64,000 nucleotides of DNA from NCBI RefSeq assembly GCF_030813715.1, contig NZ_JAUSUZ010000001.1:4340001-4404000 (forward strand), written 5' to 3'. Of the stretch, positions 44,407 through 52,994 are shown piece after piece (position 1 is the stretch's first letter; the number at the start of each line of letters is the position of its first letter). This stretch comes from Catenuloplanes indicus (GTDB lineage Bacteria > Actinomycetota > Actinomycetes > Mycobacteriales > Micromonosporaceae). The translations under genes were made by a program, and so were the position numbers. Under the pieces are notes generated by a model that searched no databases, was not told the DNA's origin, and saw nothing but the letters and a program-made list of their open reading frames with translations.

Positions 44407-46481
44407 GTGCTGTCCGGTTGGCCGTCTCGGAGCTGCGCAGGCTCACCGCCGGCCGTACCCCGAGGCTGGTGGTACTGGCGCTGGCCGCGGTCCCGCTGCT
44501 CTACGGCGGTCTGTACCTCTACGCGAACTCCGACCCGTACGCGCGGCTGGACCGGGTGCCGGCCGCGCTGGTGATCGACGACGTCGGCGCCACCCAGCGG
44601 GACGGCTCGCTGATGCAGGCCGGTGCGCAGGTCGGCACGGAACTCGTCGAGGACGGCGCGTTCGACTGGCGGCGCACCACCGCGGACGCGGCGGAGGCCG
44701 GTGTCCGGGACGGCGAGTTCGACTTCGCACTGCGCATCCCGGCCGACTTCTCCGCCGCGCTGATCTCCACCACCGAGGCGGTCGAGGGCGGCGGTCCGCC
44801 GCGTGCCGGCACGATCGTGCTGACCACCAACGACGCGAACAACTATGTGGTGCACACGATCGCGGCGCAGGTCGCCACGAAGATCCAGGACTCGCTGTCC
44901 CGCCAGATCGGCACGCGCGCGGCCGAGCGGTTCCTGCTCGGTTTCCAGCACATCTACGAGCGGACGTCCGAGGCGGCGGACGGTGCGGACAAGCTCGCCG
45001 AGGGCGCGGGCAAGGCGCACGACGGCGCGGAGAAGATCGCGAACAGCAGCGCCAAACTGGCCGGCGGCGACCACGACCTGCTCGGCAGCGCTCGTGACCT
45101 GGCCGCGGCGGCGCAGGCCGGTGGCGCCGGCGCGCGCACGCTGGCCACCGGCGCGGACGACCTCGCCGGTGGGCTGAGCACGCTGCGCACGTCGTCGGCC
45201 GCGCTGCCCGGGTCGGCACGCACGCTCGCGGACGGCGCCGCGTCGGTCGCGGCCGGCGCGCGCGAGGCTGCCACCGCGGCCGGTGGGTTCGCCGATCCTG
45301 ATGTGCCGGCCGGTGCCGCCGTGAGCAGCCCCGACGCCGAGTTGACCGGGCGGCTGGCCGCGCTCGGGGTGCCCGAGGGGGAGGTGGCCGCGCTCGGCGC
45401 CAGGCTGGACGAGATCCGCGCCGCGCTGGCCACCTCACGGGCGAACATGGCCGCGCTCGCCACCCGGCTCGACTCGCTCGCGCTCGGCGCGGAACAGGTC
45501 GACGCGGGCGCGACCGCGCTGGCCCGTACCGTGCCCGGGTTCACCGCCGGCATCAACGACGCCGCGGTCGGCGCGGCCGCGCTGAACACCGGCGCCACCC
45601 GGCTCGCGGACGGTAGCGACACGATCAGCAAGGGCGCGATCGCGCTCCGGGACGGTCTCGCCGCGTCCGCCAGCGGTTCCGCGAAGCTCGCGGACGGTTC
45701 GGCGGATCTGGAGCAGGGCCTCGGCACGCTCGCCACGAACGCCCGCGACCTGGCCACCGGCCTGCGCGGCGGACTGGCCGAGATCCCGAGGCTGGACGAC
45801 AGCACGCGCGCCGCCACCGCCGGCACCATCGCCGACCCGGTCGACGTGCAGACCGTGCGCCAGAACGAGGCCGCCAACTACGGCGCCGGCCTAGCGCCGT
45901 TCTTCCTCTCGCTGGCCGCGTGGATCGGCGGGTACGTGCTGTTCCTGCTGGTCCGTCCGCTCTCGACGCGTGCGATGGCGGCCAACCAGTCCGGCCTGCG
46001 GGTCGCGGTCGGCGGCTGGCTCGCGCCCGCGCTGCTCGGTGCCGCGCAGATGGGCCTGCTCTTCGCGGTCGTGCTGTTCCCGCTGCGGTTCGATCCGGTG
46101 CACCCGGCCGGCATGGCCGCGTTCATGATGCTGGCGTCCGCCACGTTCATCGCGATCATCCACATGCTCAACGCCTGGCTCGGCGCGGTCGGCCAGTTCC
46201 TCGGCCTGGTGCTGATGGTCCTGCAGCTGGTCAGCGCGGGCGGTACGTTCCCGTGGCAGACCATCCCGGCACCGCTGCACGGGCTGCACCACGTGCTGCC
46301 GATGAGCTACTCGGTCGAGGGCCTGCGCCATCTGATGTACGGCGGCGACCTGATGGCGGTCGGCCGCGCGGTCTCCATCCTGGTCGCGTACCTGCTGGGC
46401 GCGTTGCTGCTCACGGCGCTCGGCGCGCGCCGCCACCGAGTGTGGACGGTGGCCCGGATCAAACCCGAGGTGGTGCTCTGA
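44403..46481 (+). CDS. YhgE/Pip-domain ABC-2-type membrane protein
   Basis: A 692-residue protein starting at GTG 44403 with GAGGAG 5 bases upstream, overlapping the ligase-ABC stop by 4 bp. One N-terminal helix (about 21-40; LVVLALAAVPLLYGGLYLYA), a large extracytoplasmic segment (about 45-490) rich in GAxxLAxG-type repeats (DKLAEGAGKAHDGAEKI; ATRLADGSDTISKGAIAL), and five to six C-terminal helices (about 495-680) with FPWQTIPAPLHGLHHVLPMS and SYSVEGLRHLMYGG. This is the architecture of YhgE/Pip (phage infection protein) and ABC-2 exporters. Coupled to an ATPase-bearing ligase, it likely moves a lipid or hydrophobic compound; substrate unknown. Confidence 0.92.
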   Translation: MSAVRLAVSELRRLTAGRTPRLVVLALAAVPLLYGGLYLYANSDPYARLDRVPAALVIDDVGATQRDGSLMQAGAQVGTELVEDGAFDWRRTTADAAEAGVRDGEFDFALRIPADFSAALISTTEAVEGGGPPRAGTIVLTTNDANNYVVHTIAAQVATKIQDSLSRQIGTRAAERFLLGFQHIYERTSEAADGADKLAEGAGKAHDGAEKIANSSAKLAGGDHDLLGSARDLAAAAQAGGAGARTLATGADDLAGGLSTLRTSSAALPGSARTLADGAASVAAGAREAATAAGGFADPDVPAGAAVSSPDAELTGRLAALGVPEGEVAALGARLDEIRAALATSRANMAALATRLDSLALGAEQVDAGATALARTVPGFTAGINDAAVGAAALNTGATRLADGSDTISKGAIALRDGLAASASGSAKLADGSADLEQGLGTLATNARDLATGLRGGLAEIPRLDDSTRAATAGTIADPVDVQTVRQNEAANYGAGLAPFFLSLAAWIGGYVLFLLVRPLSTRAMAANQSGLRVAVGGWLAPALLGAAQMGLLFAVVLFPLRFDPVHPAGMAAFMMLASATFIAIIHMLNAWLGAVGQFLGLVLMVLQLVSAGGTFPWQTIPAPLHGLHHVLPMSYSVEGLRHLMYGGDLMAVGRAVSILVAYLLGALLLTALGARRHRVWTVARIKPEVVL

Positions 46482-46538
46482 GGACACGCGGCTGCCGGGC
46501 CCGAACCGGACCCGGCAGCCGCCGCACCCCCCGGAGCG

Positions 46539-47342
46539 TCAGTTCACCTCACGGCGCATGATCCGGATCGTGCCGAGGACGAGCGGGACCGCCACCCAGA
46601 ACAGCGCGGACACGCCGAACCGGGCCCACTCGCCGGACGTCACATCCGCGTTGCCGATCGGCAGCGAGGTGGTGTTCATGTCCAGCCACGCGGCCACGTC
46701 GCGGAGCCGGGAGATCATCGCGCCGAGCGTGCTCCACAGCGTCGGGACCACGAAGTAGAGCACGATCGCCAGCGGCGAGTTGAGCAGCAGCGCGCCGAAC
46801 GCGGAACCCATCAGGACGTACGCGATCTCCAGTGCGACGAAGCCGAGCAGTGCCTCCGGCTGGAGCGTCCAGGAGCCGTCGCCGTCCACCGCGATCGCGA
46901 CCAGATTCGCCAGCGCGGACGTGCCCGCGGTCACCGCCGTGGTGATCAGCGCGATCACGATTGCGGCCAGCAGCTTCGCGGCGATCACCCGGCCCCGCGC
47001 CGGGACCAGCGCGAACGTGGTCAGCGCGGTCCGCTGCGACCATTCGCCGGTCATCGCCAGGATGCCCAGCACCGGCAGCAGGATGCTGACCGGGATCTGC
47101 GCGAAGCCCATCAGCTCGGCGAAGTTCGCGGCGCTCCGCGGCTCCTCGGTGGCCAGCATGACCACGTGCGTCAGCACCACGCAAAGCGCGATCACGATCA
47201 GCAGCCAGAGGCCGGCCCGGGTGTCCGCGAGCTTGCGCAGCTCCACGCCGGTCAGCGTGAGCAGCGAGGCCCGCCTGTGGCCGCGTCCCTCGTGCGAGGC
47301 CGGCAGCGTGGCCGGCCTCTCCAGCTCCACGGTCCCGGTCAT
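46539..47342 (-). CDS. ABC-2-type transporter permease
   Basis: A 267-residue protein starting MTGTVELERPA, with a cytoplasmic N-terminal tail (1-45) and six membrane helices (GLWLLIVIALCVVLTHVVML first, ALFWVAVPLVLGTIRIM last). GILAMTGEWSQRTALTTFAL is typical of ABC-2 permeases that co-occur with CcmA-type ATPases. The start overlaps the ATPase stop by 4 bp. It would form the membrane pore of the exporter, with expression controlled by the divergent DesK/LuxR-type two-component system; substrates of this class include antibiotics and lipids. Confidence 0.92.
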   Translation of the reverse strand: MTGTVELERPATLPASHEGRGHRRASLLTLTGVELRKLADTRAGLWLLIVIALCVVLTHVVMLATEEPRSAANFAELMGFAQIPVSILLPVLGILAMTGEWSQRTALTTFALVPARGRVIAAKLLAAIVIALITTAVTAGTSALANLVAIAVDGDGSWTLQPEALLGFVALEIAYVLMGSAFGALLLNSPLAIVLYFVVPTLWSTLGAMISRLRDVAAWLDMNTTSLPIGNADVTSGEWARFGVSALFWVAVPLVLGTIRIMRREVN

Positions 47343-48253
47343 CGCGCGCCCTCCTTGACAGCGTCGCCCGCGGCGGCCGGTGCGGCCGTCAGGCTCAGGA
47401 ACATCTGCTCCAGGCCGCCGCCGTCGGCGGGCCGGAGTTCCAGCAGCACCACGTTGTTCTCGGCCGCGGCCCACCCGATCGCGCCCGGTTCCGCGCTGAC
47501 CAGCAGCGCGCCGTCCTGGGTCCGGGTGTGGGACAGCCCGGCGCGGTCCAGCGCGGTGACCAGCGCGGCCGGGTCCACCGCGCGGACCAGCGTCCCGCCG
47601 CCGGCCAGCAGCTCGGCCTTGTCACCCTGCGCCACGATCCGGCCGCCGCCGATCATCACCAGCCGGTCCGCGACCGCGTCCACCTCGCGCAGCAGGTGCG
47701 AGGAGAGCAGCACGGTGCCGCCCCGGTCGGCGAAGTCACGCAGCAGGCCGCGCATCCAGAAGATGCCCTCCGGGTCGAGGCCGTTCGCCGGCTCGTCCAG
47801 GATCAGGATGCCGGGCTCGCCGAGCAGCGCGTGAGCCAGGCCGAGCCGCTGTCGCATGCCGAGCGAGTACTGGCGTACCCGCTTGCGCGCGGCCTTGCCG
47901 TCCAGCCCGACCAGGTCCAGCACGGCCGACACCCGGGATCGCGGCACGCCCATGGTCATCGCGGACAGCGACAACACCTCCCGGCCGGTACGGCCGCCGT
48001 GCTGCGCGGACGCGTCCAGCAGCACACCGATCCGGCGGCCCGGGTTGTCGAGGCGCCGGAACGGCACGCCCGCCACGGTCGCGCTGCCCGCCGAGGGTGC
48101 GGTGAGTCCACAGATCATGCGCATGGTGGTGGACTTGCCCGCGCCGTTCGGGCCGAGGAAGCCGGTGACCGTGCCGGGCTCGCAGGTGAACGAGACATCG
48201 TCGACGGCGGTGTGCGCGCCGTACCGTTTCGTCAGGTGGTCAGCCGTAATCAT
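47339..48253 (-). CDS. ABC transporter ATP-binding protein (drug/antibiotic-export type)
   Basis: A 304-residue ATPase starting MITADHLTKRYG. Walker A LGPNGAGKSTTMRM, Q-loop region GVLLDASAQHGGRTG, signature YSLGMRQRLGLAHALLG, Walker B GILILDEPANGLDPEG and H-loop VLLSSHLLREVD are all intact; a ~70-residue C-terminal extension follows, as in CcmA/DrrA-like exporters. The upstream in-frame extension to 48319 is not used because it enters the divergent promoter. First gene of a two-gene operon with the permease; divergent from the two-component system across a 132-bp region holding a 31-bp dyad. Confidence 0.95.
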   Translation of the reverse strand: MITADHLTKRYGAHTAVDDVSFTCEPGTVTGFLGPNGAGKSTTMRMICGLTAPSAGSATVAGVPFRRLDNPGRRIGVLLDASAQHGGRTGREVLSLSAMTMGVPRSRVSAVLDLVGLDGKAARKRVRQYSLGMRQRLGLAHALLGEPGILILDEPANGLDPEGIFWMRGLLRDFADRGGTVLLSSHLLREVDAVADRLVMIGGGRIVAQGDKAELLAGGGTLVRAVDPAALVTALDRAGLSHTRTQDGALLVSAEPGAIGWAAAENNVVLLELRPADGGGLEQMFLSLTAAPAAAGDAVKEGAR

Positions 48254-48314
48254 GTCGACAAGCCTGGCCGAGCCACCCGGTCGCCCGCGTCGGCCCGCGG
48301 TTGACGTCGCGGTC

Positions 48315-48345
48315 ACCAAAGTCGCGTTTCCGCTTCGACTTTGGT
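48315..48345. promoter_or_regulatory. 31-bp dyad between ABC exporter and two-component genes
   Basis: ACCAAAGTCG (48315-48324) and CGACTTTGGT (48336-48345) are a perfect 10-bp inverted repeat with an 11-bp spacer, centred between the divergent exporter operon and kinase gene. Position and symmetry fit the binding site of the LuxR-type response regulator at 49582-50262. Confidence 0.75.
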
Positions 48346-48385
48346 CGGTACCGGCCCCCGGCGCCCGGTCCGTAGCCTGAGAATC

Positions 48386-49606
48386 ATGGTGGCGACCTCA
48401 CTGCTCGGTGCGCTGGACGCGCTGGACGACGACGAGCCGGTCCGCCCGCGCACCACCCGGGACTGGGTGGTCGACTCGCTGACGTTCCTCTTCGCGACGG
48501 GCTTCGCGATCGCGGTGACCGCGCAGGAGTTCTACGGCTGGGGCGCGGACGGCGTCCGCCGCGGCCCGGCCTGGCTGCTCTGCGTGGATCTCGCGCTCAG
48601 CCTGGTGCTCTGCGTCGCGCTCTGGTGGCGCCGCCGCCGTCCGGTGTCGCTGGCGCTGCTCGGCGTGCTCTTCGGCGTCTTCTCCGCGGCCAGCGGCGGC
48701 GCCGCGTTGATCATCCTGTTCAGCGTGGCCGTGCACCGCCGCTTCCCGGTCGCGGCCGCGCTGACCGCGCTCAACGTCGCGCCCACGCTGGTCTACGCGG
48801 CGGTACGGCCGGACCCGGCGATCGGCTACTGGGCGACCATCGCCTGGACCGCGGTCTTCGCGTCGATCAACCTGCTCTGGGGTTCACTGATCCGGTCCCG
48901 CCGGCAGCTGGTCCGCTCGCTGCGGGACCGGGCCGAGCGCGCCGAGGCCGAGCAGCAGCTGCGCGTGGCACAGGCCCGGCAGCTGGAACGGACCCGAATC
49001 GCGCGCGAGATGCACGACGTGCTCGCGCACCGGATCTCGCTGCTCAGCCTGCACGCGGGCGCGCTGGAGATCCGGCCGGACGCCCCGGCCGCCGAGGTGG
49101 CCAAGGCCGCCGGCGTGATCCGGGCCAGCGCGCACCAGGCGTTGCAGGACCTGCGCGAGGTGATCGGCGTGCTGCGCGAGCCCGCGCCCACCGGTGAGCC
49201 GGAGCGGCCGCAGCCGACGCTGGCGGACCTGACCGCGCTGGTCGAGGAGTCGCGCGCGGCCGGCACCCGGGTCACGCTGGAGCTGCCGGACGGTCCGGAG
49301 AACCCGCCGGACGCGGTGGGGCGCACGGCGTACCGGATGGTCCAGGAGGGTTTGACGAACGCCCGCAAGCACGCGCCCGGCGCGCTGGTCACGGTGTCGG
49401 TCGCGGGCGTGCCCGGCTCCGGCCTGACGATCCGGGTGCGCAACCCCGGCCCGCTCACGGTCGGAGCGCCGGTGCTGCCCGGCGCGGGGACCGGCCTGGT
49501 CGGGCTGACCGAGCGTGCCACACTGGCCGGTGGACGACTCGATCATCGCCGCGAGCCCGGCGGCGGCTTCACGCTGGAGGCATGGCTGCCGTGGCCGAAG
49601 ACCTGA
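48386..49606 (+). CDS. DesK/NarX-type sensor histidine kinase
   Basis: A 406-residue kinase with four to five N-terminal membrane helices (about 28-165; WLLCVDLALSLVLCVALWWR), a coiled coil (EQQLRVAQARQLERTRIARE), HisKA_3 phosphoacceptor His in EMHDVLAHRISLLSLHA and an HATPase_c domain with MVQEGLTNARKHAPG (N-box), TIRVRNPGPLTV (G1 with an atypical Asp replacement) and GTGLVGLTERATLAGG (G2). It overlaps its LuxR-type response regulator by 25 bp. Gene order with the divergent ABC exporter is the common actinobacterial arrangement for sensing and exporting a membrane-active compound. Confidence 0.93.
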   Translation: MVATSLLGALDALDDDEPVRPRTTRDWVVDSLTFLFATGFAIAVTAQEFYGWGADGVRRGPAWLLCVDLALSLVLCVALWWRRRRPVSLALLGVLFGVFSAASGGAALIILFSVAVHRRFPVAAALTALNVAPTLVYAAVRPDPAIGYWATIAWTAVFASINLLWGSLIRSRRQLVRSLRDRAERAEAEQQLRVAQARQLERTRIAREMHDVLAHRISLLSLHAGALEIRPDAPAAEVAKAAGVIRASAHQALQDLREVIGVLREPAPTGEPERPQPTLADLTALVEESRAAGTRVTLELPDGPENPPDAVGRTAYRMVQEGLTNARKHAPGALVTVSVAGVPGSGLTIRVRNPGPLTVGAPVLPGAGTGLVGLTERATLAGGRLDHRREPGGGFTLEAWLPWPKT

Positions 49607-50262
49607 CCCCGCCGGTACGCGTGCTGATCGTCGACGACGACGCGCTGGTCCGGACCGGGCTCTCGATGATCCTCGGCGCCGCGCCGGAGATCACCGTGGT
49701 CGGCGAGGCCGCGGACGGCGCGGAGGTGGCCGCCGCGATCGAGGCGTACCGCCCGGACGTGGTGCTGATGGACATCCGGATGCCGCGGGTGGACGGCCTG
49801 GCCGCGACGGAGGCGGTCCGCACCCGCCCGGACGCGCCCGAGGTGATCGTGCTGACCACGTTCGACCTGGACGAGTACGTGCTGCGTGCGCTGCGCGCCG
49901 GCGCCAGTGGTTTCCTGCTCAAGGACACGCCGCCCACCGAGATCATCCACGCGGTCCGCCGCGTCGCGTCCGGCGAGGCCACGCTCTCCCCGACCGTCAC
50001 CCGCCAGCTGATCGCGCACGTCGCCGCGCCCGCACCCGCACCGGCCCGCAACCGGCCGCTGGCACTGCTCGGCACGCTCAGCGAGCGGGAACGCGAGGTC
50101 GCGATCGCGGTCGGTCAGGGCAAGTCCAACGCGGAGATCGCCGGCGAATTGTTCATGAGCGTCGCCACGGTCAAGGCACACGTCTCCCGCCTGCTGACCA
50201 AGCTCGGCCTGAACAACCGCGTCCAGATCGCCATCCTGGTCCACGACGCGGGCCTGGTTTGA
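49582..50262 (+). CDS. LuxR/NarL-family response regulator
   Basis: A 226-residue regulator. Receiver domain (about 12-128): VLIVDDDALVRTGLSMIL, phospho-Asp in DVVLMDIRMPRVDG, Thr in VIVLTTFDLDEYV, Lys in GFLLKDTPP. C-terminal GerE-type HTH (about 160-222): LSEREREVAIAVGQGKSNAE and SVATVKAHVSRLLTKLGLNN. GGAGG lies directly before the ATG, inside the kinase gene. It probably binds the 31-bp dyad at 48315-48345 and controls both divergent operons. Confidence 0.95.
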   Translation: MAAVAEDLTPPVRVLIVDDDALVRTGLSMILGAAPEITVVGEAADGAEVAAAIEAYRPDVVLMDIRMPRVDGLAATEAVRTRPDAPEVIVLTTFDLDEYVLRALRAGASGFLLKDTPPTEIIHAVRRVASGEATLSPTVTRQLIAHVAAPAPAPARNRPLALLGTLSEREREVAIAVGQGKSNAEIAGELFMSVATVKAHVSRLLTKLGLNNRVQIAILVHDAGLV

Positions 50263-50270
50263 CCCTATTG

Positions 50271-50289
50271 TGCGGTATTTTCTACCGCA
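50271..50289 (+). promoter_or_regulatory. Dyad operator abutting the XRE gene start
   Basis: TGCGGTA-N5-TACCGCA is a perfect 7-bp inverted repeat whose last base is directly before the ATG at 50290. A -10-like TATTGT overlaps its left edge (50266-50271), suggesting a very short leader and autorepression by the encoded HTH protein. Confidence 0.6.
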
Positions 50290-51015
50290 ATGGGACGGCC
50301 GGAAAAGACGATCACCACCGGGGTACGGGAGCTGGCCGCGCTGGCCGAGCACCTGCGCCGGCTGCGGAGCGCGTCCGGCAAGACATACCCCGAGCTGGAA
50401 CGCACCGGCGGCTACTCCGCCTCGGTCTTCAGCCGCGCCGCATCCGGCGACGCGCTGCCCACCTGGCAGGTCACCCACGCGTACGGCACCGCGTGCGGTG
50501 CGGACGAACGCGCGCTCCGGCTCACCTGGGAACGGGCCCGCGACGCATTGACCCGGCAGCGAGTGTCGCCGGCCGCGGACGACCCGGTCACCCCCACCGA
50601 CTTCAACCAGCGGCTACGCGACCTGATCCGCCGCCGCGGCACCCAGCGCGCGATCGCCGCCCGCGCCAACTACTCACCCAGCACGGTCAGTGCCGCTCTC
50701 AACGCCGCCCGCGTCCCCTCCGCCGACTTCGTCGACCGCATCCTGACCTCCCTCGACCTGCCGGCCGACGAACACGACCGCTGGCACACGTGGCGTACCG
50801 CGCTCGCCACCCCGGATCCGCGGCCCACGCCGACCGTCGCCGTCACGCCCGCCGAGCCCCAGATCCCCGCGGCACGCGCGTCCGAACCCGGGCTGGCGGT
50901 GCCGCCGGCGCCACCGGCCGCCGCGGTGCTGCCGATCGTGCTGGCCGCCCTCGTCCTGGCCGCGCTCTTCACTCTGCTTCCGGCGCTCATCGACTGGTGG
51001 ATCCCGGCTTGCTGA
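50290..51015 (+). CDS. Membrane-anchored protein with two HTH (XRE-like) domains
   Basis: A 241-residue protein. The first XRE-like domain (about 10-70) includes LRRLRSASGKTYPELERTGG and YSASVFSRAASGDALPT, the pattern seen in actinobacterial N-terminal HTH regulators; a second (about 105-155) has IRRRGTQRAIAARANYSPST and AALNAARVPSADFVDRIL. A Pro/Ala-rich linker (about 168-205) leads to a C-terminal membrane helix (about 208-232; LPIVLAALVLAALFTLLPAL). DNA binding combined with membrane attachment suggests a one-component membrane regulator or anchor. It lies 27 bp after the response-regulator gene but has its own probable promoter. Confidence 0.85.
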   Translation: MGRPEKTITTGVRELAALAEHLRRLRSASGKTYPELERTGGYSASVFSRAASGDALPTWQVTHAYGTACGADERALRLTWERARDALTRQRVSPAADDPVTPTDFNQRLRDLIRRRGTQRAIAARANYSPSTVSAALNAARVPSADFVDRILTSLDLPADEHDRWHTWRTALATPDPRPTPTVAVTPAEPQIPAARASEPGLAVPPAPPAAAVLPIVLAALVLAALFTLLPALIDWWIPAC

Positions 51016-51017
51016 GA

Positions 51018-51037
51018 CCCGCCCCTCCTGTGGCGGG
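51018..51037 (+). terminator. Possible terminator after the XRE gene
   Basis: CCCGCC (51018-51023) and GGCGGG (51032-51037) form a 6-bp GC stem with an 8-base loop, 3 bp after the XRE stop. There is no U tract, so it is a weak, actinobacterial-style candidate. Confidence 0.4.
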
Positions 51038-51139
51038 CCGCAGGCCGGAGGCGGAAAGACCGCAGTGCCGAGTGCGGAGACCCACAGCGCGGCTGTGCGG
51101 TCCGTACCATCGATTCGGCCAGCGGTGATCAATAGCGTT

Positions 51140-51371
51140 CCGGGACGGCCGTGGAGATCCAGTCGGCCGTCAGGGTGCGGCCGGGCTCGCCACGTTCGGC
51201 CGGGTGCAGAGCATGATGGCGACACTGCCGGGCACCGAACCGACCGGCACGCTGCTGCTCTCCGCGCACTACCACTCGGCCGCGGCCGGGGCCCGGCGCC
51301 TCCGACGACGCGCGGCCGTGGCCACGATCCTGGAGACGGTACGGGCGCTGCTGGACGTGCCGGCGGCCTGA
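51140..51371 (+). pseudogene. Relic of an M28-type metallopeptidase gene
   Basis: A short piece still reads as an M28 peptidase: FGRVQSMMATLPGTEPTGTL, LLLSAHYHSAAAG, then AAVATILETVRALLDVPAA and a stop at 51369-51371. In intact homologues the middle reads HYDSVxxGPGASDDAAAVA. Here the metal-site Asp is His (HYHS), and GPGASDD is present only in another frame (around 51291-51311), so compensating indels have scrambled it; upstream similarity (EIQSAV) lies in yet another frame. The catalytic remainder is missing. No start or ribosome-binding site. Distinct in subfamily from the peptidase half of the chimera at 3616-5151. Confidence 0.7.
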
Positions 51372-51436
51372 TCCGTCCAGCCCGGCGGGGTTGTGCGGAC
51401 CACCGCGAAACCGGCAGGGAGGCCGCCCGCGGCCGA

Positions 51437-51491
51437 GCGGTGCCCGCGGGAGCATGCGGAACTCGGCCACGCCGGAAGCGGGAATATCCGC
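51437..51491 (+). repeat. Dispersed 55-bp repeat, copy C
   Basis: GCGGTGCCCGCGGGAGCA, 9 variable bases, CGGCCACGCCGGAAGCGG, then GAATATCCGC. Matches copies A and B near 41.5-41.9 kb. It lies between the M28 relic and the glyA terminator, about 9.6 kb from the other copies. Confidence 0.9.
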
Positions 51492-51508
51492 GTCTTCGCC
51501 CATGAGAA

Positions 51509-51537
51509 GGCCCGCCCCGGCGAACCGGAGGCGGGCC
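51509..51537 (-). terminator. Rho-independent-like terminator of glyA
   Basis: GGCCCGCC (51509-51516) pairs with GGCGGGCC (51530-51537), and an inner CCGG/CCGG stem with CGAA loop extends it (one bulged base). On the minus strand it follows the glyA stop by 10 bp and is followed by TTCTCAT. Confidence 0.85.
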
Positions 51538-51547
51538 CTGGGAAGCG

Positions 51548-52969
51548 TTACAGCGTGACGGAGCCGTAGAGCGGGAACGGCGCGAGCAGCTCGGTGGCCT
51601 GCTTGGAGACGCGGTCGGAGACGGCCGGGTCGAGGTGGAACTTGGCCTTGGAGCCGGCGTCCGGCGTGGTCTGGGTGAGGACCGTGTGCATCAGGTCGGC
51701 GATCTGATCCATCTCGTCGATGCCGAGGCCGCGGGTGGTCAGGGCCGGGGTTCCGACGCGGATGCCGGACGTGTACCAGGCGCCGTTCGGGTCGTTCGGG
51801 ATGCTGTTGCGGTTGGTGACGACGCCGGAGTCGAGCAGGGCCTGCTCGGCCTGGCGGCCGGTGATGCCGTACTTGTCGACGTCGATCAGCACGAGGTGGT
51901 TGTCGGTGCCGCCGGAGACGACGGTGGCACCGCGCTTGATCAGGCCCTCGGCCAGCGCCTGGCTGTTGGCGACGATGCGCTGCGCGTAGTCGGCGAACTC
52001 GGGGCGGCGGGCCTCGGCGAGCGCAACCGCCTTCGCGCCCATGACATGCGCCAGCGGGCCGCCGAGGACCATCGGGCACCCGCGGTCGACCTGGTCGGCG
52101 AGCTCGGGCTGGCAGAGCACCATGCCGCCGCGCGGACCGCGGAGCGACTTGTGCGTGGTGGTGGTGACGATGTGCGCATGCGGGATCGGGTCGAAGTCGC
52201 CGGTGAAGACCTTGCCGGCGACGAGACCGGCGAAGTGCGCCATGTCGACCATGAACGTGGCGCCGACCTCGTCGGCGATCTCCCGCATGATGCGGAAATT
52301 CACCTTCCGGGGGTATGCGGAGTAGCCGCCGACGATCACGGCCGGCTTGAACTCCTTCGCGCTCTCCCGCAGGCCGTCGTAGTCGATCTGGCCGGTGGCC
52401 GGGTCGACGCCGTAGGAGCGCTGGTCGAACATCTTGCCGGAGATGTTCGGCCGGAAGCCGTGGGTGAGGTGGCCACCGGCGTCCAGCGACATGCCCATCA
52501 GGCGCTGGTTGCCGAACGCGGCGCGCATCTCGGCCCACTCGGCGTCGGTCAGGTCGTTGATCTGCCGCTTCTCGAACTTCTGCAGCATCGGCTTCTCGAC
52601 CCGGTCGGCGAGAATCGCCCAGTAGGCGACCAGGTTGGCGTCGATGCCGGAGTGCGGCTGGACGTAGGCGTGCGGCGCGCCGAACAGCGCCTTCGCGTGC
52701 TCGGCCGCGACCGACTCGACGGTGTCGACGTTCTGGCAGCCGGCGTAGAAGCGGCGGCCGATCGTGCCCTCCGCGTACTTGTCGGAGAACCAGTTGCCCA
52801 TGGCCAGCAGCACGGCGGGCGAGGCGTAGTTCTCGGACGCGATCAGCTTCAGCGACTCGCGCTGGTCGGTCAGCTCGGACGCGATCGCGTCGGCGACCCG
52901 GGGCTCGACGGAGCGGATGACATCGAGCGCGGCGCGGAAAGCGGTCGACTCGGCGTTCAGTTCGGACAT
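51548..52969 (-). CDS. glyA: Serine hydroxymethyltransferase
   Basis: A 473-residue PLP enzyme converting serine and tetrahydrofolate to glycine and 5,10-methylene-THF. N-terminal motif [39 protein letters not shown] Lys in [15 protein letters not shown], and [15 protein letters not shown] are conserved. It is longer than the usual ~420 residues: an insert of roughly 45 residues (about 130-175; [20 protein letters not shown]) is typical of the long actinobacterial SHMT subgroup. AGGGAGG lies 4 bases before the ATG. A ZTP riboswitch in the leader ties expression to folate one-carbon status, and a hairpin terminator follows. Confidence 0.97.
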   Translation of the reverse strand: MSELNAESTAFRAALDVIRSVEPRVADAIASELTDQRESLKLIASENYASPAVLLAMGNWFSDKYAEGTIGRRFYAGCQNVDTVESVAAEHAKALFGAPHAYVQPHSGIDANLVAYWAILADRVEKPMLQKFEKRQINDLTDAEWAEMRAAFGNQRLMGMSLDAGGHLTHGFRPNISGKMFDQRSYGVDPATGQIDYDGLRESAKEFKPAVIVGGYSAYPRKVNFRIMREIADEVGATFMVDMAHFAGLVAGKVFTGDFDPIPHAHIVTTTTHKSLRGPRGGMVLCQPELADQVDRGCPMVLGGPLAHVMGAKAVALAEARRPEFADYAQRIVANSQALAEGLIKRGATVVSGGTDNHLVLIDVDKYGITGRQAEQALLDSGVVTNRNSIPNDPNGAWYTSGIRVGTPALTTRGLGIDEMDQIADLMHTVLTQTTPDAGSKAKFHLDPAVSDRVSKQATELLAPFPLYGSVTL

Positions 52970-52994
52970 TGGACCTCCCTATCACAGGTGGAAG

